Both the position numbers and the translations under genes were made by a program. The notes beneath the pieces were generated by a model that saw nothing but the letters and a program-made list of their open reading frames with translations, was not told the DNA's origin and did not search any database. Shown here in pieces: positions 39,058 through 53,000 of a stretch of 64,000 bases of DNA; within the stretch, counting starts at the first letter, position 1; each line of letters starts with the position of its first letter. Location: contig JAAONU010000018.1 of the NCBI GenBank assembly GCA_012932295.1, positions 1,234,206 to 1,298,205 of the forward strand. Direction: 5' to 3'. Source of the stretch: Cyclina sinensis (taxonomy: Eukaryota > Mollusca > Bivalvia > Venerida > Veneridae).

Positions 39058-40245
39058 GAAAAGTATCGAAGAAGACTGAAAATAAAGACCTGTACATAGT
39101 TAGGCTGAGAACGTAGACTGTTACATGGGAAGGCTGAGAAAAAAAGATCTGTACATGGTTAGGCTGAAAACGTATACAAGTGCAGGGGAAACTTAGAAAA
39201 AAAGATCTGTACAGAGTTAGGCTGAGAACGTAGACTAGAACAGGGGAAGGCTGAGAAAAAAAAGATATGTACAGAGTTAGGCTGAGAACGTATACAAGTA
39301 CAGGGGAAGACTTAGAAAAAAAATCTGTACAGAGTTAGGCTGAGAACGTAGACTAGAACAGGGGAAGGCTGAGAAAAAGATCTGTACATGGTTAGGTTGA
39401 AAACGTATACAAGTGCAGGGAAAACTTAGAAAAAAAGATCTGTACAGAGTTAGGCTGAGAACGTAGGATAGTACAGGGGAAAGCTTAGAAAAAAGATCTG
39501 TAGAGAATTAGGCTGAAAGCGTAGGCTAGTACAGGGGAAGACTTAGAAAAAGATCTGTACACAGTTAGGCTGAAAACGTAGGACAGTACAGGGGAAGGCT
39601 GAGAAAAAAGATCTGTAGAGAATTAGGCTGAAAACGTAGGCTAGTACAGGGAAAGAGTTAGAAAAAGATCTGTACAGAGTTAGGCTGAGAACGTAGGATA
39701 GTACAGGGGAAGGCTGAGAAAAAAGATCTGTAGAGAATTAGGCTGAAAACGTAGACTAGTACAGGGAAAGAGTTAGAAAAAGATCTGTACAGAGTTAGGC
39801 TGAGAACGTAGGATAGTACAGGGAGGCTGAGAATAAAGATCTGTACAGATTTAGGCTGAGAACGTAGACTAGTACAGAGGAAGGCTGAGAATAAAGATCT
39901 GTACACAGTTAGGCTGAAAACGTAGACTAGTACAGGGAAGGCTGAGAATAAAGATCTGTACTCAGTTAGGCTGAGAACGTAGACTAGTACAGAGGGAAGA
40001 TTGAGAATAAAGATCTGTACACAGTTAGGCTGAGAACGTAGACTAGTACAGGGAGGCTGAGAATAAAGATCTGTACAGAGTTATGCTGAGTACATAGACT
40101 AGTACAGATAAGGCTGAGAATAAAGATCTGTACAAAGTTTGGCTGAGAATACAGACAAGTACAGGGGAAGATTGAGAATAAAGATATGTACAGAGTTGGG
40201 CTGAGAACGTAGACTAGTTCAGGGGTAGACTGAGAATAAAGGCCA
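39058..40245. repeat. About 58-bp minisatellite after AMDHD1, with AATAAA in many units
   Basis: About 20 copies of a unit reading AGATCTGTACAGAGTTAGGC, TGAGAACGTAGACTAGTACA, GGGGAAGGCTGAGAAAAA, with length changes in the A-run. In the right half the A-run has become GAATAAAG. Exact AATAAA hexamers start at 39081, 39832, 39890, 39947, 40006, 40072, 40119, 40177 and 40235. Because the array begins about 70 bp past the AMDHD1 stop on the same strand, it probably forms or borders its 3' UTR. Confidence 0.92.
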
Positions 40246-42540
40246 TAATAGCGGAAAGAGTACAGTGTACGTTTAAGCTTCGCATAATTATAATAAATCG
40301 TTACATACTTGTGTTACATACCGAGTTTTGTTGATGTATTAACATCTCGTAAACTTTAGCCTTCTTTCACGCGTGTTTTCATTGGGTCCAGGGATAACAT
40401 CGAACTAACATTATGGTTAACTTTATCTTTAATTCCTTTTTCGCAAAGAAACATCACCGTCTTTTCTTCGCTGTTTCTGGTGCTAAGAATTTAAAAATTT
40501 GTTCAAACAATTCTTGAATTTGTTCTTAATAAGATACATTTTACACAATAAATAAATAAATAAATAAATAAAACACAAAAAATATTCGACATCCCTCATC
40601 CAACGAGAACACTTATCTTTGCCAATGAATATATGTGAAATATTCGAAAGATGTATACATATGACATATAGATTTCATTTAAAAAATCCTGCATGAAAAC
40701 GGTAAAATAAAAAATATCTCCACGGAAGGTTATAATAGCTGCCAGCATGTCGTATAATCCTCAGTCAGCTCAAAATGCAAACTGCCAAAATGAGACGATT
40801 AAAACATCTAGAATATAATGATTTATAGATAAAAGACATGAAAGCAGCTACTTTCAGATAAATATACTTTGATAAATTTTTTAACATATAGTTACAGGGA
40901 AAGTCATGCGTGTAACACAAGACATTTCTTGAACATTCCTACAACTCGCCTTTTGCATTAACATACAGCTCGAAGCTAAAAACAGTGAAAAGGCCAGTCA
41001 CAAAGTTTCATAAGACACATACATGTATATGGTCGTATTTTCTAGTTCACGCCTGACACTCTCTGATTCGCAAGAAGCCTTTCAATCAAACGCTCGATTT
41101 TTTTTTTAAATCAATGTCCAATGTGGACGTCACAAAGTCACGATGACGTATTTATATACCACGATTAAAATAAAATAAAATAAAATAAAAATTACATAAA
41201 AATAAATAAATAAATAAATAAATAAAACAACATAAAAACAGGCTGTCTACTTGGCGTAATTCTTAAATAGCATTTCCAGTACTTTCTTTATGGTCCCTAT
41301 AAGTTTAAACAGCATTGTTTATGACTGAAAAACAATTTGGCAACATATCTCCCTTTAAGTTTTGTTTCAGATGCCGTAAACATTGTTGTCGTTCGGTAGG
41401 ATTAAAAGCAGTTTTTTTCTCACCTACCAGGTTGTTGTTAAACTCACTTTTACGATTTTTCTGACCTTTCCCTGCATTCGTTCAAAACAAGCAGATTGAA
41501 AATTCCAATCTTTTGACGTTGTTCACTTTTTTCATGTTTGTAATTACACAGTCTTCCATATTTCAAGAATTGTCGACGGATTCTTTCAGCGTAAATTACA
41601 AGTCATTATTGAACTTTGTAAAATCTCATTTATATCTCGCCTAAATTGTTGATCTGTTAAATTCTTGCATGTTCAAGAACTATAAGAAAGAGAACCATTG
41701 ATGGGTCTTAGAGCCGGGAATAATTATGTAATCAACCCCCATTCCTTAAAATGACTAATAGCGGGTTTCAATGCAACGGAATGAGAATGAGAAATGAATT
41801 CTTTCGGGAAAATGATATAAAAAGATATTGATTAATTCTCTCAACCAAACAGGAAGCTTTCTATGGGTTATAAATTATTGGACTAACAGTCAAAGGGAGG
41901 TAACCAAATAAGAAAATTCGAACCCGAATAAATTGTCATTGGAATTCAGAGCTACATGCTTACCTCCCATAGATGTTTAGTTAACATACCATTTATCAAA
42001 AATGAATTCTGCTGAAAACACATTTTTAACAGACAAACAGATACATCTAGTTTCAATCTGTTCCAAATTGTTGACTGAAATTATTTGAACTCATCAATGA
42101 TCAAAACCTATCGTTTAGTTTTCTGAGAAACACGCAAAATAATCGTTTGTTAATTACTCGTTCTTTGCCTTGGCATTCTTTTACCAAATTTGATACAGGT
42201 CACCAACAGAGAGAAATTTCAGTGAAGCCTAACAATTATGTAGCAAGTTTGTAAGAGTATTCTAGGCAATATAGCCCTAAACTAACAAAGACATATTCAT
42301 TTGATTCACTTACTAAACATTTTACTGTTTTTCAGATAATTTTAAAAAGATACTGCTTACACGGGACCACGTGCATTTAACTTCTGCAAAATAACTTCTG
42401 CAACATATAATTATATCGGTTTCTTTCTTGCAAAAATAATAGAAATTAAATCTGAGGAGAAATATTTTGGGGGAAAAATAGATCTAAAGAAATTTTCGAT
42501 ATTCAAAATATAAAATCTACTAAAATGTGAAGGTTGCGTT
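40246..42540. other. Intergenic DNA with AAAT-type microsatellites
   Basis: No gene recognised. AAAT repeats lie at about 40549-40571 and A-rich AATAA/AAAT repeats at 41168-41227. Confidence 0.5.
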
Positions 42541-43242
42541 GAAGGTTCAGAGAAGATAAACAAATACGATTGAATACCATTTAAGGTTCAGAGAAGCTAA
42601 ACAAATACGATTGAATACCATTGAAGGTTCAGAGAAGATAAACAAATACGATGGAATACCATATAAGGTTCAGAGAAGATAAACAAATACGATCGAATAC
42701 CATTTAAGGTTCAGAGAAGATAATCAAATACGACCGAATACCATTTAAGGTTCAGAGAAGATAAACAAATACGATTGAATACCATTTAAGGTTCAGAGAA
42801 GATAAACAAATACGACTGAATACCATTTAAGGTTCAGAGAAGATAAACAAATACAATTGAATACCATTTAAGGTTCAGAGAAGCTAAACAAATACGATCG
42901 AATACCATTTAAGGTTCAGAGAAGCTAAACAAATACGATTGAATACCATTTAAGGTTCACAGAAGATAAACAAATACGATCGAATACCATTTAAGGTTCA
43001 GAGAAGGTAAAAAAATACGATTGAATACCATTTAAGGTTCATAGAAGATAAACAAATACGATCGAATACCATTTTAGGTTCAGAGAAGATAAACAAATAC
43101 GACTGAACACCATTTAAGGTTCAGAGAAGATAAACAAATACGACTGAATACCATTTAAGGTTCAGAGAAGATAAACAAATACGATTGAATACCATTTAAG
43201 GTTCAGAGAAGCTAAACAAATACGATTGAATACCATTTTAGT
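42541..43242. repeat. 41-bp tandem array
   Basis: About 17 copies of GGTTCAGAGAAGATAAACAA followed by ATACGATTGAATACCATTTAA. Copies are mostly 41 bp and over 90 per cent alike, varying at GATTG/GATCG/GACTG and GATAAAC/GCTAAAC. Confidence 0.95.
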
Positions 43243-43839
43243 CGTTTGTCCTTTCGTCTTAAAAACTCGTTGCCACAAATCCCTTTTTCATTCCTTTTAG
43301 CCACAAAGCGTCAATAATTTCCACCATGAAATTATTGTGATATGGGTCTCTGAAAATAATTCAGACACAATTGAAATTGTAACGAAGAAATGCAAATCCA
43401 TTTCTACAAAACTTAAACCAGAACACCGGAATAGTTTGAATGTCATTTCTTAGTGTGGACTCTGGTGTATCGATTGTTTAAACTATGAAATTTACTTTCA
43501 AGAATGGATAGTGCAAGATACAGAAAGTATCCTATTTCAGAGACACCCCTAGTTCTTTTGCATTCTCAGTGTGCAGCACTGATACATGGGGTTTTCGTTT
43601 ATCGTCTCATTTGACAGACAGTAAGTAATGTTGGTTGGATCGATCTCGCGGCACATGGGTTACCAACCAGCGCGTTGCCACTGGACACCCGCCATTAATA
43701 TTTTTTGTTATTTCATATCAAATCAAGCTCATGTTTCGTGACATGTGGTTTGCTGTCGTTACTGTTACCAAGTGTTATGTAGTATCAAGTGCGAAGTTGC
43801 ATTCCTGTAGTTTTTTTGCTTTTCTGAGTTTAGGTTTAA

Positions 43840-43877
43840 TCACGTGACGGTCATGTGACTAATCCAATATGGTGGAC
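43840..43877 (+). promoter_or_regulatory. Candidate promoter of the Rab gene
   Basis: About 150-185 bp upstream of the Rab ATG lie TCACGTGA (palindromic E-box), TCATGTGAC, a CCAAT box (AATCCAATATGG) and ATGGTGG, in a locally less AT-rich stretch. TCACGTGA is the core of the CLEAR-type element bound by TFEB/MITF factors in vertebrate endolysosomal genes; relevance here is inferred from the Rab function. Confidence 0.4.
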
Positions 43878-44025
43878 GATCTCGAAACTTTATGAACGGA
43901 TATCAGAGATTAACATCGTTTTTCTTCCTTATTACGTGCAGACTTTAAACAGAGATGAAACAGGGATGTTTTTAAGCCTGTTTTAGTTGTGAAGAAAATG
44001 TGAACATTGTAATAATATATCTCCG

Positions 44026-47000
44026 ATGGCTACGCGGGAAATTAAGTTATGTTTACTGGGGGTAAGAGCCGTAGGAACTTGTCTTTGATGACTGTTGTTC
44101 AAAAAGATGATTATATTGTAGTTTTTATTACAAAGAAAATTTAAAAAAAAGACTTAAAAAATTAAACTACTTTCGAAAAAAATAAAGTAATTTTTCATAT
44201 CAGTAAACATTTTGCTACCCAGATTCATCTTTCTGTTTGTCAGACCGTTACCGAACAAATCAGTAACACGACAAATCGGTAACATGATTAAATCGGAGAA
44301 ATCGGTAACAATAGAAATATTGCATGTACAAGAAAGGTGTTTAAGAAGATGTGAAAAGGCATATTGGGGTATTCTGCTCGTCAGAGAAAGGGATGGAGTA
44401 GGTGTGAATAGTAGTCCAACTAATTGTACACAACTTCGCAAGTCGAGATATTGTGTAATTTTTTGTATGGGTCAGCGAGATTCTGACCCATAAAAATATC
44501 TCATAATATGCTCAAGACGTCACTTGAATTATTTTGACTAGTGTGAATAGCACCTTTGATGACCGAGATTACTTTAATTGGTGTTTTTTTTAAAGATGTT
44601 AAATGTATTAAATATTTTATAAATATTTATTATTTACATAAAGTAACATCGAAGGACTGACATATTTATTAAAAATGAAATAATATAAAATAAAATTTTG
44701 TAGAACCTGTTAGTTTGTATTTTATTAAGATACGAAAAAAATCAACAATATCAAAACAAAACAAATTGTCACAAAAATGACTTCACAAGTCAATTCACAT
44801 CAAGGTTATAGCAGTGTACATAAGCATAGGCATGCCAGTACTAGGGTTAGCAGGTCAGCCGATATCCTACTGGATGAGGTCAAGGCCAGCCGTGGTCGGT
44901 CTAGCCCGGTGATTCTGCTGACAAGGCGCAGCAGTTCGGAGGTTGTGATGTCCTCCTCTTCGTAACGGTCCAAAGCATCCTCGAGATGACCATGGACCCT
45001 CTGGTACTTCTTGCGTCTGATCTTCGACAGGAGGTTGTCAGACAAAAGGCAGATCTGCAAGTCGACAGTGATGGCTTCCTCTCACAGCAGAACATCTCCT
45101 TCATTACGTCTTCCACGATACGCGGGGCTGGGATGAAGAGACGCTCCTTCGTGACGATCTTAACCTGTCAACAGACACACATAACAATATATTAAATACC
45201 ACAGTAAAACACACATTATACTGATAGAAAATCATGTACGCTAATCAGATTTTTTGTAAAAAGACGCAAAATAAAATCTATTGTAAAACAAGCATTGTTT
45301 GGATAAAAATCTACCCGAATTTCAATGTATAATGTGCTTGATAATTTATTGCATTTTGTCAATGACAATTTTATTCCCGTTCAGTCACTAACTTGCTTGT
45401 AACTCTTAACCTTCTTGGCTGCACCTGGGTTGGCGGGATGAATGTGGCCACTCGCACCCAGGAAGAAGGTGTCCCCAAGCTGTCTAACTGATGCCGAGCA
45501 ACCATCGTCTTGGTAAGGACTGAGCATCTCCAGTATTGACGTCCACCTCGTAACACCAGTAATCAAGATCCACTTTATGTAAAATCATATAATAAGACCT
45601 AAATTCAAATATTCTTTGTTTGTCTTTAGCTACCCTACATTTTAAGAATGGGCCGTTATGTCGGAAAAAAGTTTATCATATCAAGTACATGAGTATATAT
45701 TAAAATGATTACTTTGCCTGGTAAGCAATGTAACACAATGTAATAGCACGATTTGCAACAAGGAAAGCTACACATGCAATGAAATGAGACAATAACAACA
45801 CTATGGCTCGAACCATTTTCTGACAAATTACTTACTCCTTGGTGTAGGTGTAGCCGTCACTGCTGAAGAGCTTCGGCTTCCCCCTTGACGTACCCACATC
45901 AACAATCTCGAACTTCACTGGAACATCAGCCGGGATGTCGGCAGTCAACAGACGGTTGTTGATGGATACGTCTTGATGGTTGGGAGCCGGCATCTCCACG
46001 TCCATAGCTGCGATGATCTGCGCTTCGTTGTCAATGCCCATATCAGTGCATTGTCTGCATATCCACGGACGTATGAGGTCACCTCTCCTCATCTGCAGGT
46101 ACTCCTGGTGGGTAATTCCTGTAAAAATAGACACTTCCAGCTCACTTTTTCGTTATAGGCGACGTCTTATAAATAAAATGTCTTACAAACATAGACAATT
46201 AATAATAACGTAAACTGTCCACTCTATAAAAGAATATGTTCATACAAACTAAGAAGCTAACATCAATTAAATATGTCTTTACAATAGCAAATCATTTTAA
46301 ATGATCATATTATAACCTTAAAAAATAAACCTTAGATCATTCTATAATTGCATTACTTGAACTCCTTGATGTCAAGTGTTGATCAACTCATGATGATAAT
46401 TCAATTATGTATACGAGTCACATTAATTTCAATTTATATATGAGTTATCGATCGGACAGAAAAATGTCATAAACTACAAACCAGTGCCACATTTAGGTGA
46501 ACCCATCTGCTGCACCTGTCACAGTCGATGGCATGGGACCAGCCGGTGATGTTAACGTTACACTCTATACAAGGACGTTCTGCCATGGTTAGTCAAATGA
46601 CTGATGGACTACATTGTTCCGACAGTTTTTATTTAAACATCTGTCTTTGATGAAGACAAGTGAAAAACAAACTTCTTTTAATTTAAAACATAAAAGCGCT
46701 ATCACAAAGTTTTTTCTCTTTTCATCCAAAAAGTAACTATGATGATAATATTATAGAATCAACTTTAATAATTTAAATAATGATAATTGCATGACAAACA
46801 CAAATTATATAATTACCTGCTGAGACAAACTAATAGGCCTAACTTGCTTAACAACCAACACGTGATGTTAACACCTTTCTATGATGAGCAGTGTACCCCA
46901 ATATGCCTTTTCACACCTACCTAATCACCTTTTTTGGTACATGCAATATTTCTATTGTTACAGATTTCTCCGATTTTTTACTATATAAAATCATGTAATT

Positions 47001-50000
47001 TGATGTATTCATAACACTTGATGTATTCATAACACTTGATGTATTCATAACACTTGATGTATTCATAACACTTGATGTATTTTTAGTGATTGTAATTTAA
47101 TATCAAATTCAGTAATTGCTTAGAAAAAAATGAAGAGTTTAAGTCCTGCTTAATAAATATGATTCATTCTTTAACCCATGCAGTCTTATTTAAAGCTTTG
47201 ATTTTATTCAGTCAGCATTTTGTTCAAAATTCACACAGAATAAGATAAGATGTATTTTAACGTCAAATAAATCTTCATTCTAACCAGTATAAAACACATA
47301 ATTTGACAAATGTTTTAAATTGAAGAATAATACATGTATATATTGATTCTCTTTTCTTACCTGTCTAGCATTTATAATTTAGCTTTTCTGTGATTTCAGG
47401 CAGATCACCTTTCAAACAATGATAAAAAATGTCACCCTGAAAAAGATCCATTCCAACTTTTATAATTGGTTTAAAATGCCTATTTTGACATGGGAAGATA
47501 ATCTAAATCAGTATTTTCAATTTTCATCATATTTGAGCTTTAACATTTTTTTTTATGATTTCTTGGAAATCTCAATTTTTTATGGGTTTTCAATTACTCT
47601 GTTTTACCCAACATACTCAACAGTTTGGATGGTTTTGTTTCAGGCAAAATCTGTGTGTGGAAATTGCTAGAACCAAATTAATGGCTGTATTCCTATATAT
47701 TGCTGATATTATTTTTTCACAAAAGACGTTAAAATATAAACCTGAAAATTTCTTTTTTCTTAACAAGCTTAAAGCACCAGAAGACAAATATTTTCTTAAA
47801 ACTTTCCTGACTTATTGTATTATTTTGAAAGATAAATGATTTATTTTTAATTTAAATCCTTGTATGTTTTATTAAATTTAATTCATTAGTAACTGTTGTG
47901 AATTAATCATCACATTAATGTAGTGATAGGATTCCTGTCTCAACAGTCCTTCATTATTTTCATGGTGTTTGAAAAATGCGATATCGCAAAACGCGATAAC
48001 AAAAGTAAAATACTATTTAACTCAATACAGTGCTAAGAGGGTACCCATGCTTTGAAAAATTGAGAGAGAGAGGTTACCTGTGATATAAAAAATCAAAAGC
48101 AAAGAGGTAACCCGTGCCACTGTGAAACAGAAAGTAGTGTATTTCTATGAATTTTACATATATTTCTGACTATTTATTGCCATTTGTCTGAAGATAATAT
48201 ATAAATGAATATATGTAATATGTATAGTGTGTACATAATCAAACCACTGGTTCATTTAAGCCTGCAAAACATGCCGAGGCGGTGGGCGAGGCAAAACATC
48301 TCGATATTGGGTAGATTATGATGGAGTTGCAGTAATTGAAAACTAGACAAATAACAAAAAAAACATAGCTTAAACATTCTTGTGTTCTGTGGTATATTTC
48401 TTTTGCACATGATATACCTCCTTTCATCTGTAAAATGCACATTAATTTGATTACTGTCCATTGCCAATTTGTTTTCAGCAGAGAATGACCCATGCATGTG
48501 CAAAAAGGGTACCGTTTCAGTAGATTTCGCAGAGGGTACCGATATTGATACGCACTGTGATTTTGGTCTTCTTGATATTTCTTAAGATCATGTCAAATCT
48601 GTTTTATATAAAGAATACTGCTTTTATAGTTCAGATCGATGGGATGTCCTTTACTAAACTAATTATCAATTTCATTGGCTAGGTGAAAACAAGAACCATA
48701 TTTTAAATTCGATTATTTTAAATGGCTTGTTTATTTTTTCTGTGGCATTAACAGTGGTTTCTCCTGTGAAAGTACTTGTCATAATTTCTTCAAATTTTCT
48801 CTGTAGCATTCTTGTTACCTTCTTACTGCAAATTGCCCATATTGTACTATTTGACCCCATTTAGGGCCCACCAAACCTAGAAATAGAAAAACACCTTTAA
48901 ACGTCATCTTATAGTGAACTAAAGGATAGAATCATCACCAAAGTTGTATTGTAGCATTCCTAGAATGTTCTGTATCAAATTTGCTAAAAGGATGTTGGTC
49001 TGCACCTTTAAGGGACCACTGACATGTAAGCTAAAAATAGAAATACCTTTAAACATCCTCATCTCATGAACCAATTGATAGATCATCACCAAACTTAGTT
49101 TTTAGAATACTTAGAGTCTACTCTATTGTATCAAATTTGCTCAAAGATTTTGGTTGTCCCCTTTGTGGGGCTTCTGATAATAATAATAAAAAACAAATAA
49201 ACATTAAACAGCTTAGATAGAATGTCTTCTATCAAATTTGCTCAAATAAATTGGTCAGCACCTATAAGGGCCGGCTAGAGCTAAAAGTAGAAATACCATT
49301 AGGGATCTTTAGGATAGATCATCACCAAACTTGGTTTTAAGCATCCTTAGGTTGTCTTCTATCAGTTTTGCACAAATTAATTTTGTCTGCCCCATCTATG
49401 GACCATTAGAGGTATAAATAGAAATACCTTAAAATGACTTCTTCTCATGAAGCAAAGGACAGATCATTACCATACTTGTAGCATCCATAGGTGGTCCACT
49501 ACCTAACTGGCTACAATAGATGTCGTTTGCCCTAATTACGGGCCTCTTGAAAAAAATAATGACTTCTTCTCATGAACTAGTAGACAGATCATCCCAGAGT
49601 TGGTCTGTAGCATCTTTAGATGGTCTTCTCTCAAGTTTGCTCAAATAAATGTGGTTGTTTTATTACTTGAACTAATGGATTGATCATTGCCAAACATTGT
49701 AGCATTCTTAGATTGTCTTCTATCAATTTTGTTCAAATAAATTTGGTTGGCTCTTTTTAGGGGCCATAAGAGCTAAAAAAAGAAATTCTTATAAACAACT
49801 TCATATGAATCAATGGATTATTTATCATTAGTTTTCTTTTGCAGTATTCTTTGATGGTCTTGTATCAAGTTTACTGTATCTTTTATCTGCTTAGAAGTTT
49901 ACCTATCAAGTTTACCATATCTTTTATCTGCTTAGAAGTTTACCTATATTTTTTTAGCTCACCTGAGCACAATGTTTTCATAAAAACAACATCTCCTCTG

Positions 50001-53000
50001 AAACCAATGACTCACATTAACCAAACTACACAGGAATGATCCTTGGGTGGTCCCCTTTCAAAGTTGTTCAAATGGTTCTGGTCTGTTGCATAAGTAGGTC
50101 ACAGGGCCAAGAAAGAAGTTTCAAAAATGCGAATTAAAAAAATCTTGTCAGAAAGTACAATGCCAAGAGCTTTGATATTTAGTATATGACATCATCTATA
50201 GGTCCTGTATGAAAGTTTTTCAAATTATGCACCTAGTGCCAAAATTGGCCCCTCCCCAGGGGGTCATACATGTAGGTTTTCCTTATATGTATATAGTAAA
50301 AACTTAAAAAATCTTCTTCTCTGAAATGACAAAGGCTAGAGCTTTGATATTTGGTATATGACATCATCTATAGGTCCTCTACGAAAGTTGTTCAAATTAT
50401 GCCCCTAGTGCCAAAATTGGCGCCGCCCCCGGGGGTCATAGGTTTTCCTTATATGTATATATTAAAAACTTAAAAAATCTTCTCCTCTGAAATGACAAAG
50501 GCTAGAGCTTTGATATTTGGTATATGATATCATCTGTAAGTCCTCTATGAAAGTTGTTCAAATTATGCCCCTAGTGCCAAAATTGGCCCCGCCCCAGGGG
50601 GTCATAGGTTTCCTTATATGTATATATTAAAAACTTAGAAAATCTTCTCCTCTGAAATGACAAAGGCTAGAGCTTTGATATTTGGTATATGACATCATCT
50701 ATAGGTCCTCTACGAAAGTTGTTCAAATTATGCCCCTAGTGCCAAAATTGGCGCCGCCCCAGGGGTCAGGTTTTCCTTATATGTATATAGTAAAAACTTT
50801 AAAAATCTTCTCCTCTGAAATGACAAAGGCTAGAGCTTTGATATTTGGTATATGACATCATCTATAGGTCCTCTACTAAAGTTGTTCAAATTATGCCCCT
50901 AGTGCCAAAATTGGCCCTGCCCCAGGGGTCAGGTTTTCCTTATATGTATATAGTAAAAACTTAAAAAAATCTTCTCCTCTGAAATGACAAAGGCTAGAGC
51001 TTTGATATTTGGTATATGACATCATCTATAGGTCCTCTACGAAAGTTGTTCAAATTATGCCCTTAGTGCCAAAATTGGCCCCGTCCCAGGGGGTCATATG
51101 TTTTCCATATATGTATAATAGTAAAAACTTTAAAAATCTTCTCCTCTGAAATGACATCCTTAAGCTTAATAATTTGGCATGAAATATTGTCTAGTGAACC
51201 TGTTCCAAGTTTGTACAAATTATATCCGGGATAGAAATTGGGCCTGCCCGGGGTCATAGATATTCATTATTTGCATATAGTAAAAACTTATAAGAAAATT
51301 ATCCTTTGAAGCTTCAAAGGCTAGAGCTTAGATTTACAAGAAATAATGATAGCTTCCACACAAATAACAGTCTATTCTCAGGTGAGCGCTTTGGGGCCAA
51401 TGGCCCCCTTGTTTTTTTTTTTTGTTGAGCAGTTTCTTAATGTGAAACTTATAAAACTTCAACACAGACACAGTTTGTACCATACCTTGATTACCCTGTA
51501 TTGTATTGACAGAGATGCTCAATAGAGGTTAAATTCAAATGTGCAAATTTAAAAAAACTTGAAAAACAAATCTGAAAAACAACTCCAGAACCAATGCAAC
51601 ATTTATTATGTTTTAACAGGTGGATTTCTTTTTTATTTGAATGTATATGCATGTTAAGGCCAATTTCTTCCAAATGTTATTGAAAAACTATTGGTAATAT
51701 CACACAGAATAATTTCTCTTGATAATTTAAGTGATGTTTTAAGACAGCTAGTTGACAAAAACATTTTTTACAGATGAATAATCTATGGAATATGGATTTT
51801 TTTTCTTTTTTGTGTTATCCGTGGTATTGGAGTGCATGTCATGGTCTATTATTTGTATGTATGCAGTGTTTTTGTTATATCATGCATCATGTTATATCAT
51901 GCATCATGTTATATCATGCATCATGTTATATCATGCATCATGTTATTGCCATATGTTTTATATGTGCTCTATTACCGAAATAAATCTATCTATCTAAGTA
52001 ATCAGTTCTGTTCAGGAAAAACTTGATTTTTTTTTAAAAGCTGATTTATATTAAAATTTATAGTATCATATTTCCAGTGATTAATTTCCTCTACTTACTT
52101 AAAAAAATAAATTTCCTTTATCATAAGGATCCATTGTATTGAGAATCTTTAATTACAAGGTGGAATACAAATGATTGGTTGTTGTTTATGTTACAGGACT
52201 CTGGAGTTGGAAAGTCAAGTATTGTCCTCCGCTTTGTGAGAGATCAGTACAAGGAAAACCTAGAGAGCACTATAGGGTAAGTGGTCAATTTTCCAGGAAA
52301 ATGATGGTTTTTTATGACATCATAAAGTTTAATAAAAAGGCTATAACCATAGATAACACTTAAGCTGACAGTTTTCAAATAAATTGACATTTTTGTTGTC
52401 AGTTTGGTAAATGAAAAAAAGGAATAGATAGATACAAGACATCATATTATCTGAAATTCCAGTAGTTTTGGTGTGTCATTAATTCTAGTCTCTTTCAGTT
52501 AGAATTGTAGTCAATTCATTATACTGGAATTAGGTACTTAAAGCAAGTTTTATCAAATTTTGGCTTTTTACTGATTTTTAAAAGAATACACCTGTAGAAC
52601 CAAAAACTGTAATTAGATCAACATTTGACTCATCTATTTTACCATTTTTGTGTCACCTGCTACAAAGAAGCCACGACATATAGGGATCACTTCTCCATTG
52701 TCTGTCTATCTGTAAGTCTGTCTGTCTGTCCACACTGCCGAAAATAAATAGGGGGCCATCTAACTGTTAACATAACAAAAGAGAACAATAGAGTTCATTC
52801 TGTAACAATAGAATAAGGGGCTAATAGCCCTTTATTAAACAAAAGAAAATAACCAAAGAAAAGGTCCCCTATCCAGTTTTGGCCGGACATCCGTCCGTCC
52901 ATCCATCTGTCTGTCTGTCCGTCTGTCATTGAACTTATTCGGACTACTCCTCAAAAACTACTCGTGTAATTTACAGGAATGATCAGTACCAAGTCTAGTT

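Noticed and set aside
2636..40245. Common origin of the two arrays with units near 58 bp (2636-6645 and 39058-40245)
   Set aside because: A weak likeness (GACCTGTCTAG/GATCTGTACAG) is not convincing along the whole unit; equal length is probably coincidence.
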